A stretch of DNA of 64,000 bases, taken from Epilithonimonas hungarica (GTDB lineage: Bacteria > Bacteroidota > Bacteroidia > Flavobacteriales > Weeksellaceae). The position numbers were made by a program, and so were the translations under genes. This document shows positions 42,871-51,549 of this stretch, piece after piece. Each line of letters opens with the position of its first letter. Within the stretch, counting starts at the first letter, position 1. Location: contig NZ_FNBH01000003.1 in the NCBI RefSeq assembly GCF_900102265.1, forward strand, positions 310,001 through 374,000. Reading direction: 5' to 3'. A model generated the notes under the pieces. It was not told the DNA's origin. It saw nothing but the letters and a program-made list of their open reading frames with translations, and did no database searches.

Positions 42871-45645
42871 TTATTTTGAATAATGAACTGGAATTAATTG
42901 AATTTCGCCATCCAACCCTGAAGGTTGTACTTTCCAATTTGAAGCGTCGAAAGGTTTGTAATCGATGTTGACAAAATTAATTTCGTGGTAATTTCGCCAT
43001 TGAATTTTATTTTGGTCCATATAACGGATTCGGTTTGCCATCAGGTTTGACACCTCAATCTGAATGGTATTTTTTCCCTTTTTCAAATATTTTCCGACAT
43101 TGATTTCAAACGGAAGACACCAGACAATTCCGGCATCTTGTCCGTTGATGATGACTTTTGCACTTTCATATAATTTGTCGAATTTCAGTACAAAATCATC
43201 GGCTTTATTTTTCTTTAAGCTGAAAGTCGTTGTGTAAACTCCTGTTCCCGAAAAGCTTTGCGTTTGAGCGTCTTCTGTGAAATTCGTCCAAGGCTGAAGT
43301 TTCGTTAACTTTCTGGGTTTCGGAAGTTCGGGACCTCCTTCTTTGAAACTTAATTGCCAAGGTTGATTTAAAACAATTGGCGCTTCTGTTTTTTCAACAT
43401 ATTTCCACTTTGCAACAGAATTATCTGCAGTCTCAGAAGCTTTTACAATTAAAGATTCCCCAGATTTTAATTGAATTTTCACTGAATTATTTTGAGTCTG
43501 GGCAATTCCATAATCCCCATTTTCAGGATTCATCAAAGTGACTTGTTTTCCGACAAAATTCAGCGGAATATTTTGATTGATTTCCTTGGAAGTATGATTG
43601 ACGATGTAATAATATTTTCCGCCATCAAACTTTCTTCTGATAAATTTTAATCCTGTATTGGTCAGTTTTTCTCTTTCAATTTTTAAGAATTCTAACCCTT
43701 TTTCAACATCAGAACTTAACACAATTTTTCCTTTTCCGAAGCTTGCTGATTTAAGATTTCCATTTTGCTGAAAAGGAATTTGAGTCCATAAAGATTGTAA
43801 TTCTTTTCTTCTTTTCTCCACTTCAAAATTTCCGGGGACATCTTTTGGTTCGTTTTGAAAAATAATTGAAGCACCATTTTGAGCCAAGTTTAAAATATTT
43901 TTTAAAGTTGATTCAGAGAAATAATTCAATTGAGGAATAATTAAAACTTTATAAGAACCTCCATTTTCCGAAACCTGAATATTCTGATTTTCAAACTTCG
44001 CTTCACCAATCATTTTATCAGAAATCATATCCAGAGAATAGCCGGATTTCCCTAATTTCTCAAGATTTTCGTAGAATACGGTCGGATGTAACCATTTTTC
44101 AATATTATGAATTTTGAACGCCATATCTTTCCCTTTCGGATTCGCCCATTGGTCGTAAACTGGCCAGTACATCAAGATTTCATTGTCTGATTTTCCGCTT
44201 TGTAACACAGATTGAATTCTCTCGATGTAAGAATTTAAACCTTTTATATTTGGCCATAAGCTGTTTTCAGGAACAAAATTCGTCGAAGCATAAAACAGCC
44301 AACCCGGAAACTGAACATCAGCCGGCGTATACGTTGTTCCGTGATAAAAAATATGGTTAATTCCTGATAGAAAAATCTGCTCAGCTTCAGGTTTTACCTG
44401 CGACCACGAAGTTTTGAAATGTTCTGTCAACCAAGTGAAAGATTCGTTGGAAATCAAAGGTTTTCCGGTAATATTGGCTGCTGAAGAGGCAAATTTCAGC
44501 ATATTGATGTCGGGAACTTCCTTCGTATTGATGTCTTCCAGATTTCTTCTCAAACCCTGAATATCAAATTTTGTACTTCCGAAAGTTTCCGATTCCGGAA
44601 TATCGACTGCTGCGTATAAATCGAGTAAATTTCCTGACGAACCGTGAGCCTGATTCGTATTTTTAGAATTTTTGGAATGTGCCCATTTCGTGAAATTATC
44701 GGTGAAGTTATTCAAAATCAGTTCGCTCAAAGTTTCTCTGTAATCCGATTTTACCCTTCCTGCAATTTCATTTAGCTCATCACTAACCAAATATTTGATG
44801 TATGGACTTAAATCATACCCTCGTCTCTTCTTAAATTCATTTTTAAAATCAGCAGTCCAGTCTGCGTTGTAAACCTCGTAACTATCATTAAAAAATGAAC
44901 GGATTCCATAGTTTGAATTTCCAAAAGCTTTGTCGAAAGTTTTAAAATAATCAGCCGTTGCTGTGTTTGAAAAATGGTCTAAAGTATAGCCTTCTCCGCC
45001 CGGAGCGGCACGTTTTACTTTTTGCAAAGTTTTACCTACAAAAACTGCATAGATTGTCCATTTTCCAGACGTCGGTTTCCAGTTTAAACTTCCATCGCTA
45101 CTGACTTTATCTGTTAAAACTACCGCTTCATTTTTTTCATTGTAAGCTGTGACAATATCTAATTTTATGATTTTTAAATTCTTCTGTTTTTCATCTTTCA
45201 AAATAATTTTATCTGAAAAATTCTCGCCTGCTGAAATCGTGTAAGTCTGAACAATCATTTTCGTAGCAGCATCCTGTTCATCAACTTGCGGTCCACCGAT
45301 TGGCCAGCCTGTTCCAACCGACATATCGACGCCCATATTCAGGTTTTTTGCTTTGTAAGTAGTGAGTTGAAGCATTTTCATCCATTCCGGAGAGAGATAA
45401 TTAATATATTTACTTTCAAATCCTTTTGCGCCGTAAATAGGAACAATTTCAACGCCTCCAAAACCTGCTTTATTAAGTGTTGTCAGCTGTTTATCCAATC
45501 CTTTTTCATCGACAGCATTTCCCATCCACCACCAACGTGTCCAGGGTTTTGCGGTCTCGGTGGTTTTTGGCCACGGATTTTGTGCGGAAAGATTTCCGAA
45601 AGCAAAACAGATTAAACTTAATTTTATGATAGATTGAATATTCAT
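42871..45645 (-). CDS. GH106 alpha-L-rhamnosidase, secreted
   Basis: A 924-residue protein with a signal peptide (LSLICFAFGNLSAQ). The mature N-terminus (PWTRWWWMGNAVDEKGLDKQL and NKAGFGGVEIVPIYGAKG) is characteristic of GH106, followed by a distorted TIM barrel (SNESFTWLTEHF, INHIFYHGTTYTPAD). A C-terminal beta-sandwich has galactose-binding-like features (LKFDKLYESAKVIINGQDAG). It would release terminal alpha-L-rhamnose from RG-I pieces, feeding the rhamnose pathway coded in the same locus. It is followed closely by CE12 upstream in the operon (10-bp gap). Confidence 0.9.
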   Translation of the reverse strand: MNIQSIIKLSLICFAFGNLSAQNPWPKTTETAKPWTRWWWMGNAVDEKGLDKQLTTLNKAGFGGVEIVPIYGAKGFESKYINYLSPEWMKMLQLTTYKAKNLNMGVDMSVGTGWPIGGPQVDEQDAATKMIVQTYTISAGENFSDKIILKDEKQKNLKIIKLDIVTAYNEKNEAVVLTDKVSSDGSLNWKPTSGKWTIYAVFVGKTLQKVKRAAPGGEGYTLDHFSNTATADYFKTFDKAFGNSNYGIRSFFNDSYEVYNADWTADFKNEFKKRRGYDLSPYIKYLVSDELNEIAGRVKSDYRETLSELILNNFTDNFTKWAHSKNSKNTNQAHGSSGNLLDLYAAVDIPESETFGSTKFDIQGLRRNLEDINTKEVPDINMLKFASSAANITGKPLISNESFTWLTEHFKTSWSQVKPEAEQIFLSGINHIFYHGTTYTPADVQFPGWLFYASTNFVPENSLWPNIKGLNSYIERIQSVLQSGKSDNEILMYWPVYDQWANPKGKDMAFKIHNIEKWLHPTVFYENLEKLGKSGYSLDMISDKMIGEAKFENQNIQVSENGGSYKVLIIPQLNYFSESTLKNILNLAQNGASIIFQNEPKDVPGNFEVEKRRKELQSLWTQIPFQQNGNLKSASFGKGKIVLSSDVEKGLEFLKIEREKLTNTGLKFIRRKFDGGKYYYIVNHTSKEINQNIPLNFVGKQVTLMNPENGDYGIAQTQNNSVKIQLKSGESLIVKASETADNSVAKWKYVEKTEAPIVLNQPWQLSFKEGGPELPKPRKLTKLQPWTNFTEDAQTQSFSGTGVYTTTFSLKKNKADDFVLKFDKLYESAKVIINGQDAGIVWCLPFEINVGKYLKKGKNTIQIEVSNLMANRIRYMDQNKIQWRNYHEINFVNIDYKPFDASNWKVQPSGLDGEIQLIPVHYSK

Positions 45646-45655
45646 TTCTTATTTT

Positions 45656-46978
45656 TTAGTTTCCATCAGGCTTCAAACTTTCCATAAAGATACTTTCTGG
45701 CCAATGGAATTTGTCAATATCATCGGGTTTATTAGGGTTAAAACTTTTATAATTCTTTGAGATATATTTCTTTAAAGGTAAATTTTGGTCAACGATAGAT
45801 TTAACCACACATTTCGCCAGTTCGTAAGCACCGTAGGTATTGAAATGTGTATCATCTGCTAAAACTGTTGGTTGATTTGGATAATTGTTTGCCGGATAAT
45901 AAACAAATGCTTTCTTAGAATTTTCTGGTCCCATCGCTTCGAACAAGGTCTTACTCATTGCATTTAAATCGATTAAATATACATTTTCTTCTTTCGCAAT
46001 TTCCCGCATTGCATCAGGAAAATCATCCAAAGTATTAACGATTTTATTATTTTCGTCAAAAACTCTTCGGTTCATTGAAGTAACCAAAACAGGAGTTGCC
46101 CCCAATTCTTTGGCTTTCGAAATCCATTCTTTTAACCTTTTTTTGTAACCAGATTTAATGCTGTTTCCAGCTTTTTGGTCGTTGTGCCCAAACTGGATTA
46201 AAAGATAATCTCCGGGTTTTATCTTATTCCAGATTTTATCGATTCGGTGACGGTCTTCAAAGGCTTTCAACGTTTCTCCGCTTTCAGCGTAATTGGCAAT
46301 CACAACTTCATTCGGAACGAAAAAATACGGCAACATCTGTCCCCACGACGCCCAAGGTTCGTACTGCGCATCTACAACCGTTGAATCTCCAGTGATATAA
46401 ATGGTTTTAGCTGTTGGGTTGGGTTGAATGATAACTGAAGAAACTTTTGGAGTTTTGTCATTGAATTCAATCGTCAATAAGTTGTCCCAATGTAAATATT
46501 TAGTTTCTCTTGGTTTTAATTTTACAATTCCGATTTTTTCGCCATTTTGATTTCGGATGATACTGTCTTTTACGTGAACTGAAATTTGTTTTTCAACAAT
46601 TTCACCTTGTTTTGTTTTGATATCATTCAGCATCAGACGGCGGTTTTCTACACGAACTGTCGTTTCAGATGCTCCTTTGGTATCGCCAAGATTTAATGTA
46701 ATATTATAATTTCCCTCAGGAATTGCGACTGAAAAATAGAAAGGTTTGTCACTCGTAATAAAGTCTCCCGTCAAAGCATTTCCTCCGTTATCAAACGATT
46801 TTAAACCGGAAATATCCATAAAACCGTAACCTTTTTTCTTATCGAATTTTGAGGTTGGCCTGATGGGAATAAAACCGTTTTCAGTTCTATTTCCTCCAAA
46901 ATCAAACTTGAAAGTCGTCTGTTGAGCAAACAAAAACGAACTTAAGAAAAGCGTCAAAAATTTTATCCAGTTCTGCAT
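45656..46978 (-). CDS. CE12 rhamnogalacturonan acetylesterase with N-terminal beta domain
   Basis: A 440-residue protein with a signal peptide (FLTLFLSSFLFAQ). The first about 180 residues form a beta-sandwich (FDFGGNRTENGFIPI, YNITLNLGD). The rest is an SGNH hydrolase of the RhgT/CE12 type: nucleophile Ser199 in ITGDST, block III GHNDQK (Asn266) and the Asp-His pair in DDTHF (Asp375, His378). It removes acetyl groups from RG-I galacturonic acid, opening the backbone to the lyase and hydrolases. It is one base from the GH2 gene, so clearly co-transcribed. Confidence 0.92.
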   Translation of the reverse strand: MQNWIKFLTLFLSSFLFAQQTTFKFDFGGNRTENGFIPIRPTSKFDKKKGYGFMDISGLKSFDNGGNALTGDFITSDKPFYFSVAIPEGNYNITLNLGDTKGASETTVRVENRRLMLNDIKTKQGEIVEKQISVHVKDSIIRNQNGEKIGIVKLKPRETKYLHWDNLLTIEFNDKTPKVSSVIIQPNPTAKTIYITGDSTVVDAQYEPWASWGQMLPYFFVPNEVVIANYAESGETLKAFEDRHRIDKIWNKIKPGDYLLIQFGHNDQKAGNSIKSGYKKRLKEWISKAKELGATPVLVTSMNRRVFDENNKIVNTLDDFPDAMREIAKEENVYLIDLNAMSKTLFEAMGPENSKKAFVYYPANNYPNQPTVLADDTHFNTYGAYELAKCVVKSIVDQNLPLKKYISKNYKSFNPNKPDDIDKFHWPESIFMESLKPDGN

Positions 46979-46979
46979 T

Positions 46980-49835
46980 TTAATCTGTTAAAATATTTTC
47001 TTTTGGCATTGTAAACTGTTTATTTTCATCGCCCAAATCCGGAAGACCAAAATAGAAATATAGTGTTCTTTTAAATGTCCCGTTCAGATGATTCGGTTCA
47101 CTTTCAGGACCTAAAGTTGAAGTATCATTATTAATATTAAACGCTAAAACAGTTCCCAACGGCGGAATTGCATCGAGGAAAGAAATATTTCCAGTTGGCA
47201 ATTTCGGGTAACCTTCTGCACCGTAAATTCCGTAAAAATCAAAAAGTCTGACAAACATTTTTTCTTCCTTTGTTCCGATTGTCATTTTTCCTTCGGCTGT
47301 ATCCAATTGCAACCACGAAACATCATCAAAATAACCTTTAAATTCAGGATAAATCCAAGGTGAAAAACCTGTTCTGGTGGAGTTTCTCAGGTTTTGCCAA
47401 ACATTGTAAGTTTGCCCCTGAGTACGGTTTTTCCAAACGTGATAAGGACCTTTTCCAAACCATTTTGCGCTGATGACATAATTTTCGGGATAATCAAAAC
47501 TTACTCCTGCAAACTGATAATCTCCGGAAAGTGAATATTCATAATTCAATTCTAAAATTCCGTTAGAATTAAGTTTCCAAACTGCTTTTTTTCCGTCTTT
47601 GTATGAAACTTCGATGATTTGATTTTTCCCTTCTGATAAAGATTTAATTGAAGACAATTCCGTTTTTCCATTCACGAAAATCGGTCCGTTTCGGAAGGTC
47701 ATTTTTTTGCCTTTTTTATCGATAATGACTGATTTTAATAATCCGTCTTTTTTACCTATTGAAAATTCTTTTTCGTCTGATTTTAAAATAAATAATGAAT
47801 CATTTTCCGCAACAGAAACCGGAAATTCTTTGATTAAAGTCTTCGAAAACTGTTTTGAAATCTCATCGTTCGATTTTATTTTCCAAGTCCAAGTGTAGAT
47901 TTCCTTTCCCAAAAAATCGGTTGCAGTCAGCATTAAAGCTTCACTTTCTTTCCAGTTTTGAGGAAGATTTAATCTAACATTTCCTTTTTCTGTTGGTTTA
48001 ATATCCGGAGATTCTGCTTTTCCACTTTGAAGTACATTAAATCCGGATTCAGACGAAAATGGTGTTTTGAATTTGACCAGTTTCCATTCAAACTGACATT
48101 CATTTAGATTGGTAAAATGATAACGGTTTTCAACAGGAATTGTTCCATTAAAATCTGTCGGCAACGTTTTAAAATCAATTTTTACAGGACTGTAAATTTC
48201 ACGGATGGCATAAAAACTTCCTTCTTTTTCACGATGCGGACCAACTACTCCATCCGGCGCATTAATCGCATTGACATCGATTTGATTATTGAAATCGGTT
48301 CGCACCAAACCTTCATCCGCAAATGCCCAAAGGAAACCGCCTGCTCCTTTTTTGGAATTCCAGTGAAGTTCCCAATAATCAGCCAAAGAAGTTCCGCCAC
48401 CACCGTCATCCTGTGCGTGCAGAAATTCGGTCGGCATATAAATATTTTCTCCTTCAAGGATTTTTTTGGTGCTGTAATAATCTTCGTAATGGTTGCAGTC
48501 GATGCCGTTGAAAGCATTTCCTGGTTTGTGATGGGCGTGAATGACGGGACGGTTTGATAAGTCGTATTTTGCAAATTCTGCATCCAAGTCCAAATTATGT
48601 CCGCCTTCGTTTCCGTTGCTCCAGAAAATAATCGATGGATGATTGGCATCTCTTGTAACCATTTCTCTGACCAGTTTTTTGCCGATTTCAGTACTATATT
48701 TTTTTTGCCAACCCGCCAATTCATCCAAAACATACAACCCTAAAGAATCGCAAATCTGAAGAAACGATTTATTCGGTGGATAATGGGCACAGCGAACGGC
48801 ATTCATATTCATTTCTTTGATGAGCTGAACGTCCATTAAATCTATATTTTTATTCACCGCTCGTCCTGTTTCAGGCCACCAGACGTGACGGTTGATGCCT
48901 TTCATTTTGATTTTGGTTCCGTTGATGTAAATTCCGTCGCCTTTTCGGATTTCAATGGTTCGGAAACCGAATTTTTCTTCGGTTTGGCTGATTATTTTTT
49001 TGTTTTTATTTAAAGTGAATTTTGCTTTGTATAAATTCGGTGTTTCTGCCGTCCAAAGCTTCGGGTTTTTAACGGAAAACTGAATCTGCTTTAAAGTATC
49101 TCCATTTTGAATTTGAACCTGAGATTCGCCAACCAAATTATTTTTAACATCAAAAATTTCAACTTTTAAATTATTGACTGAAGTGATTCCTTTTAAGTAA
49201 ATATTTGAACTAAAAGTTCCGTCCGCTTTTGCATCAATCGCCGTCCACGAAATATGTTCTTTTGGAGTTGCTTCCAAATAAACCGGGCGGAAAATCCCTC
49301 CTAAAATCCAGTAATCTGCAAGACGTTCTGCATTATTGACGGATTTATCAGCCGACATTTTGGAAACTTTTACCTCTAGAATATTTTCTTTTCCAAAAAT
49401 TAATTTGTCGGAAATATCATATTTAAATTCATAAAAAGCACCCTGATGAATTGCTCCGGCCAATTTTCCGTTGATTTTCACTTCGGTGTCGGTCATCGAA
49501 CCTTCGAAAACAATGTTGACCGATTTTCCTTTCCAGGAATTTGGAACTGAAAACTTGTGTTTGTAAAGACCTGTTTCGTCGTTAAATTTAAAATTCTTTC
49601 CGTAGGTAACGTAGTCTCTTCCGTAGTTGTAAGAGCCAAATCCCTGCTGTTCCCATTGTGATGGAACCTGTATTTTGTCCCAGCTTCCTGATTTTCTTCC
49701 TCCAGTTATCCAAAAATCCCATTCTTTTGTCTGCTCAGAATCTGTCCCGCTCAGGAATTGGATTTCCTTAGACTGAGAATGCAGAAACTGTGAGCAAAAG
49801 CATAAAAGAACGAATATTTTGGTAAAATAACTCAT
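46980..49835 (-). CDS. GH2 beta-galactosidase, secreted
   Basis: A 951-residue protein with a signal peptide (FVLLCFCSQFLHSQ). The order is sugar-binding jelly roll, immunoglobulin-like domain, TIM barrel, then C-terminal domains as in LacZ. The acid/base Glu410 lies in SNGNEGG and the nucleophile is Glu470 in MPTEFLHAQ. In this operon it would trim beta-galactose side chains of RG-I. Other GH2 activities cannot be excluded, but the large size and Bgal_small-like end favour beta-galactosidase. The start codon overlaps the GH28 stop by 4 bp. Confidence 0.9.
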   Translation of the reverse strand: MSYFTKIFVLLCFCSQFLHSQSKEIQFLSGTDSEQTKEWDFWITGGRKSGSWDKIQVPSQWEQQGFGSYNYGRDYVTYGKNFKFNDETGLYKHKFSVPNSWKGKSVNIVFEGSMTDTEVKINGKLAGAIHQGAFYEFKYDISDKLIFGKENILEVKVSKMSADKSVNNAERLADYWILGGIFRPVYLEATPKEHISWTAIDAKADGTFSSNIYLKGITSVNNLKVEIFDVKNNLVGESQVQIQNGDTLKQIQFSVKNPKLWTAETPNLYKAKFTLNKNKKIISQTEEKFGFRTIEIRKGDGIYINGTKIKMKGINRHVWWPETGRAVNKNIDLMDVQLIKEMNMNAVRCAHYPPNKSFLQICDSLGLYVLDELAGWQKKYSTEIGKKLVREMVTRDANHPSIIFWSNGNEGGHNLDLDAEFAKYDLSNRPVIHAHHKPGNAFNGIDCNHYEDYYSTKKILEGENIYMPTEFLHAQDDGGGGTSLADYWELHWNSKKGAGGFLWAFADEGLVRTDFNNQIDVNAINAPDGVVGPHREKEGSFYAIREIYSPVKIDFKTLPTDFNGTIPVENRYHFTNLNECQFEWKLVKFKTPFSSESGFNVLQSGKAESPDIKPTEKGNVRLNLPQNWKESEALMLTATDFLGKEIYTWTWKIKSNDEISKQFSKTLIKEFPVSVAENDSLFILKSDEKEFSIGKKDGLLKSVIIDKKGKKMTFRNGPIFVNGKTELSSIKSLSEGKNQIIEVSYKDGKKAVWKLNSNGILELNYEYSLSGDYQFAGVSFDYPENYVISAKWFGKGPYHVWKNRTQGQTYNVWQNLRNSTRTGFSPWIYPEFKGYFDDVSWLQLDTAEGKMTIGTKEEKMFVRLFDFYGIYGAEGYPKLPTGNISFLDAIPPLGTVLAFNINNDTSTLGPESEPNHLNGTFKRTLYFYFGLPDLGDENKQFTMPKENILTD

Positions 49836-51208
49836 TTTGCAGCAGTATCGGAATCGTCTTTTTTGTTGTAAGATTGCGTGAGAGAAGCTACTTGCATCAC
49901 ATTAACATTTTTTTGCTTTAAATTCTGAATGTTGTTCAGGTTTTGTATTTCAGGTTTTAAAGCTTTTATTTTCAAATTTTCAAATGTGAAATCTTTTAAA
50001 TCAAATAAGTCTGATTTTTCAACAGAGAATGCCGTTTCGCAACTGATATCGATATTCTTGATGGTAATATTGTTCGCCAATCCTTTTCTCGGTCTTTCTT
50101 CGCCTTTCAAATCAAAAAACTGATTCCAGCCTTTAACATACAAGAATGTTTTCACGTTTCCTGTGATGTTTTCTACGGTAAGATATTCGTAATGTTGAGG
50201 AGTATCCGGACGCATTTTCAGATGTAATAATCTTGAAGCATCTTTTACCTTAGAATTTCTTAGAATCACGTTGTAATTGTGAATTGATTCGCTTCCACAA
50301 GTCAAAACGCTGTGGCAAAATCCAAAACTGTTGTTTTCGATAAGGATGTTTCTGTTTTCACCGTTGTTCGGGTCTTTATCGGATTTCGGACCTTTTCCGC
50401 CTTTTAAAGCAATTGCATCGTCATTGACTGACATATAGCAATTTTTAATTAAGAAATTGGTACACGCATCGATGTCAACTGCGTCTGTACTTGGTGCTTT
50501 TACTGGTGCTTTCGGAGCAAGAATAGTGAGATTTAACAATTTTACAAAATCACTTTTGTAATAATGCGTACTCCAAAACGGTGAATTTTTAACAGTAATT
50601 CCTTCAATCTGAATGTTTTTTGAATTGGAAACGTAGATAATTCTAGGTCTCATTTCGTCCATATTGGTGCATTTAGGATTCCATTCTCTTCTTTTCCAGA
50701 ATGATTTCCAGAAGCGAAGTCCATTTCCGTCCAGAGTTCCTTTTCCTGAAATCGTGAAGCCGTCTAATCCGTCTGCATTAATCAAAGCAGGAAAATATTT
50801 CACAGTCTGACCTTCCATTCTTGTCGTTACAACTGGAAAATCATTGATATCATCACTGCCTTTTAATTTTGCTCCATTTTCCAGATGCAAATGGGTACCT
50901 TGTTTGAAGAAAATTGAACTGATTAAAAATGTTCCTTTCGGCACCACCACAACTCCACCACCATTTTTAGCAGCCAAATCAATGATTGCCTGAAGTTCTT
51001 TGGTCTGAAGAATCGTGCTGTCGTTCTTCACTCCATTGTCTGTAAGGATATATTTTTTGCCTAATTTGTTGATGTCTGTGGGCTTGCTTTCTTTAAACCA
51101 TTTGTCGATTTTGGTACCGTCTGGCCAGTTGTCCTGGCTTTTTAATCCTGAAAAAGAAAAGCAGAGCGAAAAAGCCAGGAAAAGCTTTGATATATTTTGA
51201 AATTTCAT
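49832..51208 (-). CDS. GH28 polygalacturonase / rhamnogalacturonan hydrolase, secreted
   Basis: A 458-residue right-handed beta-helix with a signal peptide (FLAFSLCFSFSGLKSQ). GH28 catalytic acids are seen in TDAVDID (about 241-247) and NDDAIALKGG (Asp263, Asp264). His299 in FGFCHSV and the GSES turn follow; RLLHLKM stands in the place of the usual RIK. It would hydrolyse galacturonic-acid linkages in pectin or RG-I. This is the first gene of the operon; regulon site 2 is at 51239-51284. Confidence 0.9.
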   Translation of the reverse strand: MKFQNISKLFLAFSLCFSFSGLKSQDNWPDGTKIDKWFKESKPTDINKLGKKYILTDNGVKNDSTILQTKELQAIIDLAAKNGGGVVVVPKGTFLISSIFFKQGTHLHLENGAKLKGSDDINDFPVVTTRMEGQTVKYFPALINADGLDGFTISGKGTLDGNGLRFWKSFWKRREWNPKCTNMDEMRPRIIYVSNSKNIQIEGITVKNSPFWSTHYYKSDFVKLLNLTILAPKAPVKAPSTDAVDIDACTNFLIKNCYMSVNDDAIALKGGKGPKSDKDPNNGENRNILIENNSFGFCHSVLTCGSESIHNYNVILRNSKVKDASRLLHLKMRPDTPQHYEYLTVENITGNVKTFLYVKGWNQFFDLKGEERPRKGLANNITIKNIDISCETAFSVEKSDLFDLKDFTFENLKIKALKPEIQNLNNIQNLKQKNVNVMQVASLTQSYNKKDDSDTAAK

Positions 51209-51238
51209 AATCGATTTTATATAGCTAATAAACGAAAA

Positions 51239-51284
51239 TAAAAATATAGTTTCTGAGAGTTTGGAGCATCCTGCCCTCTCCTGT
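51239..51284 (-). promoter_or_regulatory. Operator and -7 element of the GH28 operon (regulon site 2)
   Basis: Minus strand: ACAGGAGAGGGCAGGATG (51284-51267), then 20 bp, then TATTTTTA (51246-51239). The GH28 ATG is 30 bp beyond. Both repeat units are close to the RCAGGAT consensus. Confidence 0.75.
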
Positions 51285-51462
51285 CAAAAAAATTCTAATG
51301 AATATATAAAGGATATTTTTTTATTGATTTAATGTTAAATTTTGATTCTAAAACATTTTATTTGATGCAAACTCAATTATCTTCAAACCTTGATTAAATC
51401 TTAATTTCAGTTCATATTTAATTAATATAAAATTCACGAAAACCATAACAACCTGATAATTA

Positions 51463-51508
51463 ACAGGATTGGACAGGATAGTCATCTTGGTGGTTGTCTC
51501 TAATTTTC
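51463..51508 (+). promoter_or_regulatory. Operator and -7 element of the PL1 gene (regulon site 3)
   Basis: Plus strand: ACAGGATTGGACAGGATA (51463-51480), two perfect ACAGGAT units with a 10-bp period. Exactly 20 bp later is TAATTTTC (51501-51508). The PL1 ATG is at 51550. Confidence 0.75.
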
Positions 51509-51549
51509 CCTCACAACAAAAGTTCTATTTCTAACTAATCAGAATTATT

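Larger units (their letters stand above)
51209..51549. other. 341-bp divergent promoter region of GH28 and PL1 genes
   Basis: Two operator/promoter units lie here facing opposite ways, about 180 bp apart: site 2 for GH28 (minus) and site 3 for PL1 (plus). The stretch between them is very AT-rich with no other clear element. Confidence 0.65.

Noticed and set aside
48245-48733. A 162-codon minus-strand frame inside the GH2 gene
   Set aside because: It is another frame of the GH2 catalytic region; GH2 catalytic residues are intact in the main frame.
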